From SAR116 cluster bacterium (GTDB lineage Bacteria > Pseudomonadota > Alphaproteobacteria > Puniceispirillales > Puniceispirillaceae), in assembly GCA_004212735.1 (NCBI GenBank), contig SHBD01000003.1, positions 1-64,000 on the forward strand: a stretch of 64,000 nt of DNA, in the 5' to 3' direction. The position numbers and the translations under genes were made by a program. The notes under the pieces were generated by a model. That model ran no database searches and was not told the DNA's origin. It was given only the letters and a program-made list of their open reading frames with translations. Shown here piece after piece: positions 26,540 to 35,761 of this stretch; positions within the stretch are counted from its first letter, which is position 1, and each line of letters begins with the position of its first letter.

Positions 26540-27340
26540 TTACTGCTTGCCGGCGATGCTGACATAGCGGTTCTCAAGCAGCGCCTGATGCGCAATCGCC
26601 GCCGGGTCAAGGTCGGATGTGGCCGGCCTGTCATAGTCGAAGTGACGATAATCATCCTGTCCCCTGACCAGCATGGCCGTGTCCAGATCATGTTTTGTCT
26701 GCCGGACATGGGTTGCCAGATATTGCACATTCAGCCCAATCCGCCGGTCATCACTCTGGTTTGCCATTGAGGCGTGCAACGTCCAGCCATGATGAAAGGT
26801 CGCCTCGCCAGGTGCCAGCGGGCAAGCGTGAGCCTCATCTTCGTTGACCCCTGAAACCGTCTGGCCCTGCAACAGGACATTGTTGCTGTCCTCTGTTGCG
26901 GCATGCTCCATTCGCCCCCCCAGATGCGAGCCGGGAATCATCCGCATACAGCCGCTTTCCAGTGTCGCCGGTGACAGCGCCAGCCACATGGATACCTGAT
27001 CATCATGGCTCAGCCCCCAATAGGTCAGATCCTGATGCCAGCTGACATGCGTTTGGGTCTTTGGCTCCTTGATGATGTAGGTGACGTTATAGAGCAGAAT
27101 ATTCGGTCCGATCATCCGCTCAACGATATCCAGCACCGATGGCAGGGTGGCCAGCGTCAATGGTGAGGTGTGAATGGTGTGCATTTTGCTGCGATAATGC
27201 ATGTTGCCGAACGATGTTTCCGCCGCCTCCAACAGACCCCGATGATGCGCCGCATCCGCCTTTGAGAGCAGCCGGACCGGCGAGACATATCCATTCGTCT
27301 CATAGTTTGCTGCGATATTGCCGATGTCCAGATTGCCCAT
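26540..27340 (-). CDS. Phytanoyl-CoA dioxygenase (PhyH) family protein
   Basis: A 266-residue Fe(II)/2-oxoglutarate-dependent oxygenase. The facial triad is visible: SWHQDLTYWG supplies His and Asp and HHGWTLHAS the distal His, with DDRRIGLNVQYLA carrying the Arg that binds 2-oxoglutarate. GGGGGA before the ATG supports the start. The substrate is unknown; marine bacteria use the family for hydroxylating lipids, compatible solutes and natural-product precursors. It converges on the methanethiol oxidase operon, so no operon partner is evident. A second PhyH protein at 47.5 kb is only distantly similar. Confidence 0.9.
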   Translation of the reverse strand: MGNLDIGNIAANYETNGYVSPVRLLSKADAAHHRGLLEAAETSFGNMHYRSKMHTIHTSPLTLATLPSVLDIVERMIGPNILLYNVTYIIKEPKTQTHVSWHQDLTYWGLSHDDQVSMWLALSPATLESGCMRMIPGSHLGGRMEHAATEDSNNVLLQGQTVSGVNEDEAHACPLAPGEATFHHGWTLHASMANQSDDRRIGLNVQYLATHVRQTKHDLDTAMLVRGQDDYRHFDYDRPATSDLDPAAIAHQALLENRYVSIAGKQ

Positions 27341-27421
27341 CTCTTCCCCCTTGTTTTAGTCTGTTTTCTTCGAGCTGGGCTGGGACATAGTCACCAGCTG
27401 GGCCTTTGATAAATCTTGCAG

Positions 27422-27907
27422 TTAGAATTGGTTGGCCTTTAGCCTCTCATCATATCGGTCCTGCAGCGCCTCACGCGTCGTGGCCAATTTCTGTTTGTAT
27501 TGTTTTTTCTCAGGCATGACCTCACAGGCAAATTCCTGTGTGCGTCTGGGGTTTATTCCCTTTGCCACAAGGGTCTTGCGATCAATATTATAGGTTTCCT
27601 CGCGGGTTCCATCTTTTGTATGGGTGGTGGAAATCCACCCAATTTCATCGCTGCTGGTCACATAATTGCTGCCGGTTGGCGATGAGCGGAGGATAATCTC
27701 GTCATTGCGCCGCTGCCATTTTGTTGTCGAGGCACGGCCCTGATCAAACCAGAACGCGATGAATTTGGCGCCAATGACGAGGTCAATGTCAGCCGTTTCA
27801 TCGGCAATCGTCTGATCAGTGCAGAACAGCCCCTTGCCGTCAGGCGCGGCGGCGAAGGCTGGCGTTCCACACCCCAGTATCAGGGCAATCAGAAAAAACT
27901 TACGCAT
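27422..27907 (-). CDS. Secreted protein of unknown function
   Basis: A 161-residue protein with a clear signal peptide (MRKFFLIALILGCGTPAFA). The mature part has two cysteines (LFCTDQTI and EFACEVMP) that could form a disulfide in the periplasm, beta-rich middle segments and a charged helical tail. No family is recognised. It lies 79 bp downstream of the PhyH gene's start region on the same strand, but nothing suggests joint function. Confidence 0.7.
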   Translation of the reverse strand: MRKFFLIALILGCGTPAFAAAPDGKGLFCTDQTIADETADIDLVIGAKFIAFWFDQGRASTTKWQRRNDEIILRSSPTGSNYVTSSDEIGWISTTHTKDGTREETYNIDRKTLVAKGINPRRTQEFACEVMPEKKQYKQKLATTREALQDRYDERLKANQF

Positions 27908-28050
27908 GGATGAACAGTCTCATTTTGCTTTCCCAAACCTTGCCAGAAAATTGGCACTGGTCAAGGGTGTTGGCGACTCTCACCGCTCTCTTGATGCTCT
28001 CTTGGCCCAGTCTTGTCTTGGTCAAGTCTTGGTCATGGCGCGCTCCTGTC

Positions 28051-28094
28051 GTGATCATGAACTGGTCATGGAGTGATCATGAACTGGTCATGGC
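28051..28094. repeat. 22-bp tandem duplication upstream of a small membrane protein gene
   Basis: Two adjacent copies begin GTGATCATGAACTGGTCATG and differ only in their last base. A shorter word, GGTCATGGCGG, recurs at 28086 and 28097 and, as GGTCATGGCG, at 28031. The array fills the divergent region between the secreted protein and the next gene. Confidence 0.85.
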
Positions 28095-28196
28095 GGGGTC
28101 ATGGCGGGGCGGGTTGATCTCACCGTCCCCCTTTTCTCGGCTGGGTGGTCTACCCATATCAGGCTGACGACAGGTTGTTTTTGAGAGGATAGAGTG

Positions 28197-28637
28197 ATGT
28201 TTGTTGCCACGCTGTTGATTCACGCTGCCATGCTGGGCTTCATGGTGTTTTTTGTGGCGGTGATTTCACCCTCTGCGCTCAAAGCACTGGATATGCCGTC
28301 GGCCAGCAAATTTCTGCGTTATGTGTTTCCACGGATTTTTGCCTTTGGCTTTGTTGTCGCGACAGCGGCCACCTTCACCGCATTTCTGGCCCCGCCGAGT
28401 CCAGCCCGTCTCATTTCCCTGACCTCAGCTCTTTTCTTTCTGGTCAATTGGCTGGTCCTGACACCCAAGATCAACACCCAGCGTGATCTGATGCTGGCTG
28501 GTGACGCGGCGGCACCGGCGGCACAAGCGGCAAAATCGCGTTTTGGCCGTCTGCATGGCTTGTCTGTCGGGCTTTATCTGCTCCAGATGGGTGGCTCGGC
28601 AGCGGTGATCCTGCTGCTATATCCAACGCTGGGATAA
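28197..28637 (+). CDS. DUF4149-like integral membrane protein
   Basis: A 146-residue protein with four hydrophobic helices; the conserved features are ISPSALKALD after the first helix, WLVLTPKIN and the FGRLHGLSVGLYLLQM segment, as in DUF4149/TMEM205-like proteins. ATG 28197 with GAGAGGA 7 nt upstream is preferred over the adjacent GTG. Function unknown. It ends 7 bp before the convergent ABC ATPase gene. Confidence 0.8.
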   Translation: MFVATLLIHAAMLGFMVFFVAVISPSALKALDMPSASKFLRYVFPRIFAFGFVVATAATFTAFLAPPSPARLISLTSALFFLVNWLVLTPKINTQRDLMLAGDAAAPAAQAAKSRFGRLHGLSVGLYLLQMGGSAAVILLLYPTLG

Positions 28638-28644
28638 CCCCCGT

Positions 28645-30318
28645 CTAGGGCTGGAATTTCGGCATAGAGTTGAGAAGATGCTGGCTGTAGCTATGCTCTG
28701 GCGATGCGAATAGCTGTTCTGCGGCGGCAATTTCACACACCGCCCCGTCTTTCAGAACGGCGATGCGGTCACACATTTGCCGGACAACCGGCAGGTCATG
28801 GCTGATAAACAATATCGTCAATCCGAGTTTTTCCTGCAGATCCTTCAACAAATTCAGGATCTGTGCCTGAATGCTCACATCGAGCGCCGAAGTTGGTTCA
28901 TCACAGACAAGCAATTTTGGCTGCGTTGCCAAGGCACGGGCAATCGAAATGCGCTGTCGCTGCCCGCCAGAAAATTCATGGGGGTAGCGCTCCTTACTTG
29001 ACGCTGGCAAATCGACCGCGGCAAGCAGATCATCGACATAATGATCGATATCCGCCCGTTCCAGCCGCGCATTGTGATGGAGAATTGGCTCGGCGATGAT
29101 GTTTTTGATTTTCATACGGCCATTCAGTGACGAATAGGGATCCTGAAAAACCATTTGTATCTTGCGGCGAAAGGCGAGCAGGGCCGGCCCGTCAAGCGTT
29201 GTGATATCGTCCTGCTCAAAGAAGATTGCGCCGGACGTGGGTTCAATCAATCTGACGATCATCTTGGCGATGGTCGATTTACCACTGCCACTCTCACCAA
29301 CCAGACCAAAGGATTCACCCTCCCTGATCTCGAACGAGACATTCCTGACCGCATGGACGGGTTCATTTGTGCCAATGCGCATGAAACCCTCACTGGAAAA
29401 ACTCTTGCTGAGAGCCTCGACGCGCACCAGCGAGGCACCGGTGTTTTTCTGCAGCTGCCAGCGGTTGAGAATTTTCAGATTGTGGTCAGCCGCATGGTTC
29501 TGCTCGGCACCCATGATCGGGAAACGGTCAATGCGGCGGTCTGTCGGCGGGACTGAGCTGACAAGACTTTTCGTATAGGTCTGCGAGGGGGTGCCAAGCA
29601 CCGCAGCCGGGGCGCCCATCTCGACAATCCGCCCGTCCTTTAGCACCACAACCCTGTCGGCAACCTCGCTGATCACGGCCATGTCGTGGGTGATAAGGAT
29701 AACAGCAAGATTACGGTCTGCCTTTAGCTTCTGCAGCAATGCCAGAATCTGTGACTGGATGGAGACATCAAGCGCTGTTGTCGGCTCATCTGCGATCAGG
29801 ATATCCGGGTCAGCGCAGAGCGCGAGGGCAATCACGACCCGTTGGCGCATACCCCCTGAAAACTGGTGCGGATAATCGTTAAACCGGGCATCGGCATTGA
29901 TGATGCCGACATCGTCTAACAACGCGACCGCGCGTTTGCGGGCCTCATTGGCGTCCAGCTGCAGATGGGTCTGAATGGTCTCAATCAGCTGCTCGCCAAT
30001 TGTCATCACCGGGTTCAGCGAGGTTTGCGGGTCCTGAAAAATGAGGCCAATGCGCTTGCCGCGAAAGGAGCTGATCTCGGTGGCTGGATCAGCCAGATCA
30101 TGATTTTCCAGCTGGATCGTGCCACCCTCAATCTTTCCCGGCTCATCCAGCAACCCCAGAATTGCCCGGCCAATGGTGCTCTTGCCGGATCCGGACTCGC
30201 CGACAAGGCCCAGAATTTCACCCTTCCTCACGGAAAAGCTGACATCCTGTACAGCAGCCACCAAAAGCCGGCGTGTTGGATAGGAAATATTCAGATTGGT
30301 GATTTCTAGAAAATCCAT
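28645..30318 (-). CDS. Fused dual ATPase of a dipeptide/oligopeptide ABC transporter (DppD-DppF type)
   Basis: A 557-residue protein made of two ABC domains. The first has [23 protein letters not shown] and DEPTTALD; the second, from about residue 300, has [23 protein letters not shown] and DEPTSALD. Both carry the HDxxV-type switch and the C-terminal extension typical of peptide and nickel importers. ATG 30318 is chosen over an upstream TTG. Between its start and the permease stop lie three inserted 22-bp repeat units with five-codon mini-ORFs, an arrangement likely to influence its translation. Confidence 0.92.
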   Translation of the reverse strand: MDFLEITNLNISYPTRRLLVAAVQDVSFSVRKGEILGLVGESGSGKSTIGRAILGLLDEPGKIEGGTIQLENHDLADPATEISSFRGKRIGLIFQDPQTSLNPVMTIGEQLIETIQTHLQLDANEARKRAVALLDDVGIINADARFNDYPHQFSGGMRQRVVIALALCADPDILIADEPTTALDVSIQSQILALLQKLKADRNLAVILITHDMAVISEVADRVVVLKDGRIVEMGAPAAVLGTPSQTYTKSLVSSVPPTDRRIDRFPIMGAEQNHAADHNLKILNRWQLQKNTGASLVRVEALSKSFSSEGFMRIGTNEPVHAVRNVSFEIREGESFGLVGESGSGKSTIAKMIVRLIEPTSGAIFFEQDDITTLDGPALLAFRRKIQMVFQDPYSSLNGRMKIKNIIAEPILHHNARLERADIDHYVDDLLAAVDLPASSKERYPHEFSGGQRQRISIARALATQPKLLVCDEPTSALDVSIQAQILNLLKDLQEKLGLTILFISHDLPVVRQMCDRIAVLKDGAVCEIAAAEQLFASPEHSYSQHLLNSMPKFQP

Positions 30319-30403
30319 CAATTTATCTTCGGGTTGCCATCAATTTATCTTCGGGTTGCCATCAATTTATCTTCGGGTTGCCATCAATTTATCTTCGGAT
30401 TGA
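30316..30403 (-). repeat. 22-bp tandem repeat (four copies) forming a chain of mini-ORFs between transporter genes
   Basis: Four copies; the copy at 30382-30403 includes the last codons and stop of the permease gene and the copy at 30316-30337 includes the start codon of the ATPase gene. Without the three extra copies the genes would overlap as TGATG. Each extra unit reads ATGGCAACCCGAAGATAA on the minus strand, a five-codon mini-ORF with its stop 4 nt before the next ATG: 30367-30384, 30345-30362 and 30323-30340. Confidence 0.92.
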
Positions 30404-31310
30404 GTGTGTCGCGCATCCAGTCACCCAGCAAATTTATGGAAAAAGCGAGGATGACAAGAAAGAATGAGGGGAAAAAGCTGATCCACCATTCACCGGAAAA
30501 CAGGAAATCATTGCCAAGCCTGATCAGCGTGCCAAGCGATGGGGTGGTCGGCGGGACGCCAACGCCAAGAAAGCTGAGCGTCGATTCGGCCAGAATGGCG
30601 AGGGCAAGGCCGATCGTGCCGATCACCAATATCGGCCGCAGAATGTTTGGCAGAATATGTTTGAACATGATCAGCCTGTTCGGAAGGCCGATGATCCGCG
30701 CAGCTGAGATATAATCCTTGTTCTTTTCAACCAGCGTTGCGCCGCGCGCCACCCGGGCAAATTGCGGCCATTCCGAAATGCCAATGGCAAAAATCAGCAC
30801 ATAGATGGCCACCTCATCATGCAGCTCACGCGAGATGATGCCGCGCACAACCCCATCGACCAGCAACGCCATCAGAATGCTTGGAATGGTAAGCTGCACA
30901 TCGGCAAGACGCATTATGACCGTTTCGTAACGCCCGCCGAAATAACCTGCGGTGAGGCCCAGTGAGACGCCAAAAATGACGCTGAACAGGATCGCGGAAA
31001 AGCCAACGATAAGGGATATCCGTGTGCCATAGAGAATGGCAGAGAGAAGATCGCGCCCCTGTCCGTCAGTACCGAACAGGAAAACCATACTACCATCTTC
31101 TGCCCAGAAAGGCGGCGTGAAGGCATCCATCAATGACAGTGACGCCGGCGTGAAGGGATCGTGCGGTGCCACAAACTCACACAGAAATGATGTCAGCAGG
31201 ATCACCACAAGCAGACAGCTTGAGATCAGCGCTGTTGGCGAATGAATGAAGCTGTGAAAAATATCACTGTCCCTGATCCGGTGGATCAGGCCTGCGGAAC
31301 GATCAGCCAT
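30384..31310 (-). CDS. Peptide ABC transporter permease (DppC type)
   Basis: A 308-residue inner-membrane protein with a DppC-like N-terminal helix (LISSCLLVVILLTSFLCEFV), a FGTDGQGRDLLSAILYGTR motif and the ATPase-contact loop YISAARIIGLPNRLIMFKHI. ATG 31310 or GTG 31322 may be the start; both overlap the end of the DppB-type gene, so coupling is expected. Its 3' end is the seed of the 22-bp repeat array that separates it from the ATPase gene. Confidence 0.9.
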   Translation of the reverse strand: MADRSAGLIHRIRDSDIFHSFIHSPTALISSCLLVVILLTSFLCEFVAPHDPFTPASLSLMDAFTPPFWAEDGSMVFLFGTDGQGRDLLSAILYGTRISLIVGFSAILFSVIFGVSLGLTAGYFGGRYETVIMRLADVQLTIPSILMALLVDGVVRGIISRELHDEVAIYVLIFAIGISEWPQFARVARGATLVEKNKDYISAARIIGLPNRLIMFKHILPNILRPILVIGTIGLALAILAESTLSFLGVGVPPTTPSLGTLIRLGNDFLFSGEWWISFFPSFFLVILAFSINLLGDWMRDTLNPKIN

Positions 31311-32286
31311 CTCGGTTCTCACTCTTTGTTCGCAGACGCGGATCGATCAGGAAATACAGAATGTCGACAATGAAATTGATCGCCACAAACACAAGCGCGA
31401 TGAAAACCAGATAGGCCGACATGATCGGAATATCGACAAATTTGACCGCCTGAATGAAGAGAAAACCCATCCCCGGCCATTGGAAAACAGTCTCGGTGAT
31501 GATCGAAAACGCAACCAGAGTACCAATATTAATCCCGGCGATCGTGACCACCGGGATCAGGCTGTTGCGCAAGGCATGACCGAAATAGATGCTGCGATTG
31601 CTGATGCCGCGTGCGCGCGCAAATTTGATATAGTCCGTTTGCAGGATTTCCATGATTTCGGCCCGCACAAGACGAATGATATAGGTCATCTGGAACAGGC
31701 TGAGGGTCAGTGATGGCAGGATCAGTGCTTTGAGCCCAGATGCCGTCAAAAGCCCCGTGCTCCAAAACCCGATTTGCACAACCTCGCCGCGTCCAAAGGA
31801 GGGCAGAACGCCCAATATCACCGCAAAGATATAGATAAACAGAATGCCGATGACGAATGTCGGCAACGACACACCGGCCAGCGAGACAAACAGGATGATG
31901 TTGCTCAGGACGCCTGTCCGGTTAATCCCGGTATAGACGCCGAGAAACACTCCAAAACCGAGCGCCAGAATACTGGAAGCGATCACCAGCTCCAGCGTTG
32001 CCGGCATCCGCTCGGCGATCAATTCCGAAACCGGGCGCCGCAATTGATAGGATTTTCCAAAATTGAACTGCGCGGCATTCACCACGAACCGTCCAAACTG
32101 GATATGGATGGGGTCGTTCAGCCCCAGTGTCTCGCGCAGCTCCGCCCGTTCCTCGGTGGAGGTTTCCTCGCCGACCATATTGTTGATCGGATCGCCGACA
32201 AAATTGAACAGCGAAAAGGACAGCAGCGCGACACACAGCATCACACCGACGGACTGCATAATTCGTTTGAGAAAATAGTTTAACAA
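31303..32286 (-). CDS. Peptide ABC transporter permease (DppB type)
   Basis: A 327-residue inner-membrane protein. The N-terminal helix follows LKRIMQSVGV, LNDPIHIQFGRF is the family's external loop, and YIKFARARGISNRSIYFGHA is the cytoplasmic loop contacting the ATPase. It forms the channel with the DppC-type protein. It is preceded by a strong stem-loop that separates it from the binding-protein gene. Confidence 0.9.
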   Translation of the reverse strand: MLNYFLKRIMQSVGVMLCVALLSFSLFNFVGDPINNMVGEETSTEERAELRETLGLNDPIHIQFGRFVVNAAQFNFGKSYQLRRPVSELIAERMPATLELVIASSILALGFGVFLGVYTGINRTGVLSNIILFVSLAGVSLPTFVIGILFIYIFAVILGVLPSFGRGEVVQIGFWSTGLLTASGLKALILPSLTLSLFQMTYIIRLVRAEIMEILQTDYIKFARARGISNRSIYFGHALRNSLIPVVTIAGINIGTLVAFSIITETVFQWPGMGFLFIQAVKFVDIPIMSAYLVFIALVFVAINFIVDILYFLIDPRLRTKSENRDG

Positions 32287-32303
32287 AATCGAACCTTGGA
32301 GGC

Positions 32304-32338
32304 ACAGCCCCCCATCGCTCAGGGCAATGGGGGGCTGT
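32304..32338 (-). terminator. Strong stem-loop between binding-protein and permease genes
   Basis: ACAGCCCCCCAT and ATGGGGGGCTGT form a perfect 12-bp stem with an 11-nt loop, just after the binding-protein stop. As in the polyol operon, it probably protects the upstream message or reduces read-through, keeping the binding protein in excess. No T-run follows on the minus strand. Confidence 0.75.
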
Positions 32339-32344
32339 TACAAT

Positions 32345-33907
32345 TCAGTTCACGGTCGCGAAGCGGAACAGAGGTTCGTTATTCGGACGGATTGGCACAT
32401 CCACATTGGACTTCGACGCCCATGAGATGACCTGATGGTGCAGCGGCAGATAGGAGATATCGTCGCTGACGATCGCCCATGCCTCGGCAATGGCGGCATT
32501 ACGTTTTGCCGGGTCAACCTCGACAACCATTGTCTGGATCAACTCATCAACGCGGGCATTGTCGAAACCGACCTTGTTCCAGCTACCCTTCGAATCATAC
32601 AGGAAGCTGAAGACATAGTGGCTGTCCAATGTCGGCACGCCCCAGCCCAGCATGTAGAAATCGCTGAGACCGTTTTTCAGATCCTGAAAATGTGTGCTCT
32701 TTGTCTGGGCGAACAGATTGACGTTGATGCCGACCTTGCCAAGCATGCCGACAACAGCCGTGCAGATCGCCTCGTCATTGACATAGCGGTCATTCGGGCA
32801 GTTCAGGGTGATGTCAAAACCATCGCCATAACCGGCATCGGCCAGCAGCTTCTTTGAGGCATCAGGGTCATAGGCAAGACGCGCATCAAGGTCCTTGGTA
32901 TAGCCGGTGACACCCGGGAAGGTGATGATGCCGGCAGGTGAACTCAGACCCCGCATGACCTTTTTCTTGATCGCTTCAATATCGATCGCCTGATAGAACG
33001 CCTGACGGACGCGCTTGTCAGCCAGCGGGTTCTTGCCCTTGATGTTTGATGAACGCAGCTCAGCACTGCCCTGATCCATGCCAAGGAAAATCGTCCGCAT
33101 CTGCTCAACGCTGTTCACGGTGTGACCAGCAGAACTGTCGATACGCTTGAGATCCTGCACCGGCGCATCTGTCACGATGTCAATCTCACCGGACAGCAGC
33201 GATGCCACGCGGGTGGCAGAATTGGCAATCGGATACAGCTCAATGCGGTCAAGATTATGCGCGACTGTACCCCACCAGCCGTCATTCTTTTCGAAAACGG
33301 TCTTGGTATCCTGTTCGCGCAGGGTGATCTTGAACGGGCCGGTGCCGTTTGCATTGCTCGAGGCAAAGGTTTTCTCATCAGCATTGAAATCGCCTGGAAG
33401 CGCCGAGTCGTTTGCCTTTGACCAGGCTTCAGACATCACAAAGATATTTGAGATCTGGTTCAGCAGAATGGGATTTGGTCCTTCGGTGACCAGCTTCACC
33501 TTGTCCGCGCCAACGGCCTCAACCGAGGTAACGCTGTCGATATATTCCTTGAAGTCAGAGGTCTTTGATTTCGCCCTGTTGAAGCTGAAAACAACATCTG
33601 ATGCTGTCAGCGGCGAGCCATCATGGAAGGTGACACCCTTGCGCAGCGTGAAGACCCATGTTGTCGGGTTCTCAATTGTCCACTCTGTTGCCAGCTGGGG
33701 CTCGATTGACATATCCAGCCCACGGCTCACCAACGCCTCATAAATCTGGCGCGAAACCATGGTTGTCGGACCTTCGTTCTGCTCATGCGGATCAAGCGTC
33801 AACGAATCACCCTTCATTGACCATTTTACCGTGTTTGCCTGTGCCGTTGATGCAACCGTCGCCAGCAACGCGACAGCCACAAATGACGTTATTTTTTTGA
33901 GATTCAT
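32345..33907 (-). CDS. Periplasmic peptide-binding protein (SBP_bac_5 family)
   Basis: A 520-residue secreted protein; the signal peptide ends at STAQA near residue 24. KGDSLTLDPHEQNEGPTTMV, GVTFHDGSPLTASDVVFSFN and ALVSRGLDMSIEPQLATEW are hallmarks of family 5 binding proteins, which bind peptides, nickel or sugars. With the DppB, DppC and fused DppD-F proteins it makes a complete importer. The ligand cannot be predicted. It is the first gene of the operon. Confidence 0.92.
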   Translation of the reverse strand: MNLKKITSFVAVALLATVASTAQANTVKWSMKGDSLTLDPHEQNEGPTTMVSRQIYEALVSRGLDMSIEPQLATEWTIENPTTWVFTLRKGVTFHDGSPLTASDVVFSFNRAKSKTSDFKEYIDSVTSVEAVGADKVKLVTEGPNPILLNQISNIFVMSEAWSKANDSALPGDFNADEKTFASSNANGTGPFKITLREQDTKTVFEKNDGWWGTVAHNLDRIELYPIANSATRVASLLSGEIDIVTDAPVQDLKRIDSSAGHTVNSVEQMRTIFLGMDQGSAELRSSNIKGKNPLADKRVRQAFYQAIDIEAIKKKVMRGLSSPAGIITFPGVTGYTKDLDARLAYDPDASKKLLADAGYGDGFDITLNCPNDRYVNDEAICTAVVGMLGKVGINVNLFAQTKSTHFQDLKNGLSDFYMLGWGVPTLDSHYVFSFLYDSKGSWNKVGFDNARVDELIQTMVVEVDPAKRNAAIAEAWAIVSDDISYLPLHHQVISWASKSNVDVPIRPNNEPLFRFATVN

Positions 33908-34064
33908 TGCACTCTCCCTAATTATATTTCTAATTTGGCAAACCGTATCACAAAATTGTGAGAACGGGGCATTTGAATCATGAAATTATGGGGTTGCTGG
34001 AGAGGTTCCTAAAAAGACTGACATTTTGGTCGTAACCGTTGGTGAGTAAAAAAGCGGTAATTAC

Positions 34065-34271
34065 ATGAATATCGTCAATTACATCCGGTTCGGGCAGGAC
34101 CCGCGCAATGGCGCGCAGCAACAGCCCCATTCGCCAAAAGATGGTTTTTCATCTGAGGAGAGTGAGGAGGCGGGCGAACTGGCCCAGGCACCGGTGGAGG
34201 TCAAGCCGATTCCAATCCCGGACTACACAACCCGGGATTGGCTGGCGCGGTTTGCAAGGCTTCAGGATTGA
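34065..34271 (+). CDS. Small hypothetical protein
   Basis: A 68-residue frame, MNIVNYIRFGQDP at the start, an acidic Ser/Glu-rich centre (SSEESEEAGEL), then a short PIPIPDYTTRDWLARFARLQD tail that could be an amphipathic helix. No family recognised and no strong ribosome-binding site. It stands alone between the peptide operon and gap. It is supported mainly by its protein-like ending. Confidence 0.45.
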   Translation: MNIVNYIRFGQDPRNGAQQQPHSPKDGFSSEESEEAGELAQAPVEVKPIPIPDYTTRDWLARFARLQD

Positions 34272-34659
34272 GCGCTGCTGGCTGTTGCGCCGGGCACTCT
34301 CTGTCATGAATCGATGGCGGATCACCGGCCCACACAGGTACACAGGTCCTCACAGGCCCGCCCATACCCTCATCTTCCTTGGTTGATGAAATTCACCAAA
34401 AGTCTGTAAAATCTGTCATATTTTGACGCAGGTACAGTTCATCGGCTAACTTAGGTCACGCATTTGTTGATGGGTTTTGCGCAAGAGAAGATACATTCAA
34501 GAAAAGATATGTGCGACAGAAGACATGTCTGACAGAAGACATCTCGGACAGAAGATTAGGTGCGAGAGAAAACAGTGCTTGTCAGTTTACAAACTGATGA
34601 GGTGATGATTTGGGTTTGAGTCTGCGACAATTTACAGTCGCCGACGGGGAGAATTTATT
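34272..34659. other. Leader region of gap with a 16-bp tandem repeat
   Basis: No gene is visible. At 34515-34562 the word GACAGAAGA heads three adjacent 16-bp units (GACAGAAGACATGTCT, then one with three changes near the end, then a more diverged copy). Loose CACAGG repeats also occur near 34332-34362. The region should contain the gap promoter, but no clear hexamers stand out. The GTG of gap follows GGGGAG at 8 nt. Confidence 0.6.
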
Positions 34660-35661
34660 GTGACTTTGAGAGTTGGTATCAATGGATTTGGCCGCATTGG
34701 CCGCAATGTGCTGCGCGCCTTTGAGGAATCTCCCAGGTCCGATATTGAAATCGTTGCCGTGAATGATCTTGCCGATATCCAGACAGCTGCCTTTCTGCTG
34801 GAATATGATTCTGTCCATGGTCGTCTGAAATCACCGGTCACTGTGGATGGTGATGTGATCAGGACCAATAATTGCGAGGTCGGCTATTCCAGCGAGCGCG
34901 ATCCATCCGCGCTGCCATGGGCCAAACTGGGCGTTGATGTTGTTTTTGAATGTACGGGTATATTCACCGCAGCAGACAAAGCAGCCATGCACATCGAGGC
35001 CGGGGCAAAGAAGGTGCTGGTCTCTGCCCCCTCGAATGGCGCTGACATCACCATTGTCTACGGGGTTAATCACACGGCGCTTCGCCCGGAACACCGGATC
35101 ATCTCCAACGCTTCATGCACCACCAATTGTCTGGCACCGATTGCCCATGTGCTGCATCAGACCTGCGGGATCAGGCAGGGCTTCATGACAACCATCCACA
35201 GCTATACCGGGGATCAGCTTCTGCTTGATGGTGAGCATAAGGACCGTTACCGGGCGCGCGCCGCTGCTTTGAGCATGATCCCCACAACAACCGGCGCGGC
35301 AAAGGCAGTCGGTCTTGTCCTCCCCGAGCTTTCGGGGAAACTGGATGGTGTTGCGATCAGGGTGCCAACTCCCAATGTCTCGGCTGTTGATCTGGTGTTT
35401 GAGCCGGCCACAGCCATATCTGCTGAGGCGATCAATCAGGCGTTGCGCGATGCTGCCGATGGGCCGCTTGCCGGTGTTCTTGATGTGACCGACAAGGAGC
35501 TTGTGTCGATTGACATGAATGGCTGCCCAGCCTCCTCGGTGGCGCATCTCGATCAGACGCGCGTGATGCCGGACGGCATGGCGCGGGTGTTCAGCTGGTA
35601 TGACAATGAATGGGGCTTTTCAAAGCGCATGCTTGATACGGCCTCGCTGCTGTCTGTCTAG
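34660..35661 (+). CDS. gap: Glyceraldehyde-3-phosphate dehydrogenase
   Basis: A 333-residue enzyme for the glycolytic oxidation of glyceraldehyde 3-phosphate. VGINGFGRIGRNVLRA is the NAD-binding start, ISNASCTTNCLAP holds the catalytic Cys, and the later His lies in the TTIHSYTGDQ segment. GTG start with GGGGAG upstream. It is followed by glk and faces the Entner-Doudoroff genes, which deliver its substrate. Complete and ordinary. Confidence 0.95.
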   Translation: MTLRVGINGFGRIGRNVLRAFEESPRSDIEIVAVNDLADIQTAAFLLEYDSVHGRLKSPVTVDGDVIRTNNCEVGYSSERDPSALPWAKLGVDVVFECTGIFTAADKAAMHIEAGAKKVLVSAPSNGADITIVYGVNHTALRPEHRIISNASCTTNCLAPIAHVLHQTCGIRQGFMTTIHSYTGDQLLLDGEHKDRYRARAAALSMIPTTTGAAKAVGLVLPELSGKLDGVAIRVPTPNVSAVDLVFEPATAISAEAINQALRDAADGPLAGVLDVTDKELVSIDMNGCPASSVAHLDQTRVMPDGMARVFSWYDNEWGFSKRMLDTASLLSV

Positions 35662-35761
35662 CGCCGCTCTCCGCCTTTCTTTTTCGCCTCGTAGTGGGCG
35701 TTGCCGCTAACAGCTTTTGCCTTTAGGCTCTGGCCTTGCAGGAAAGCAGGGGATTTGTCAG

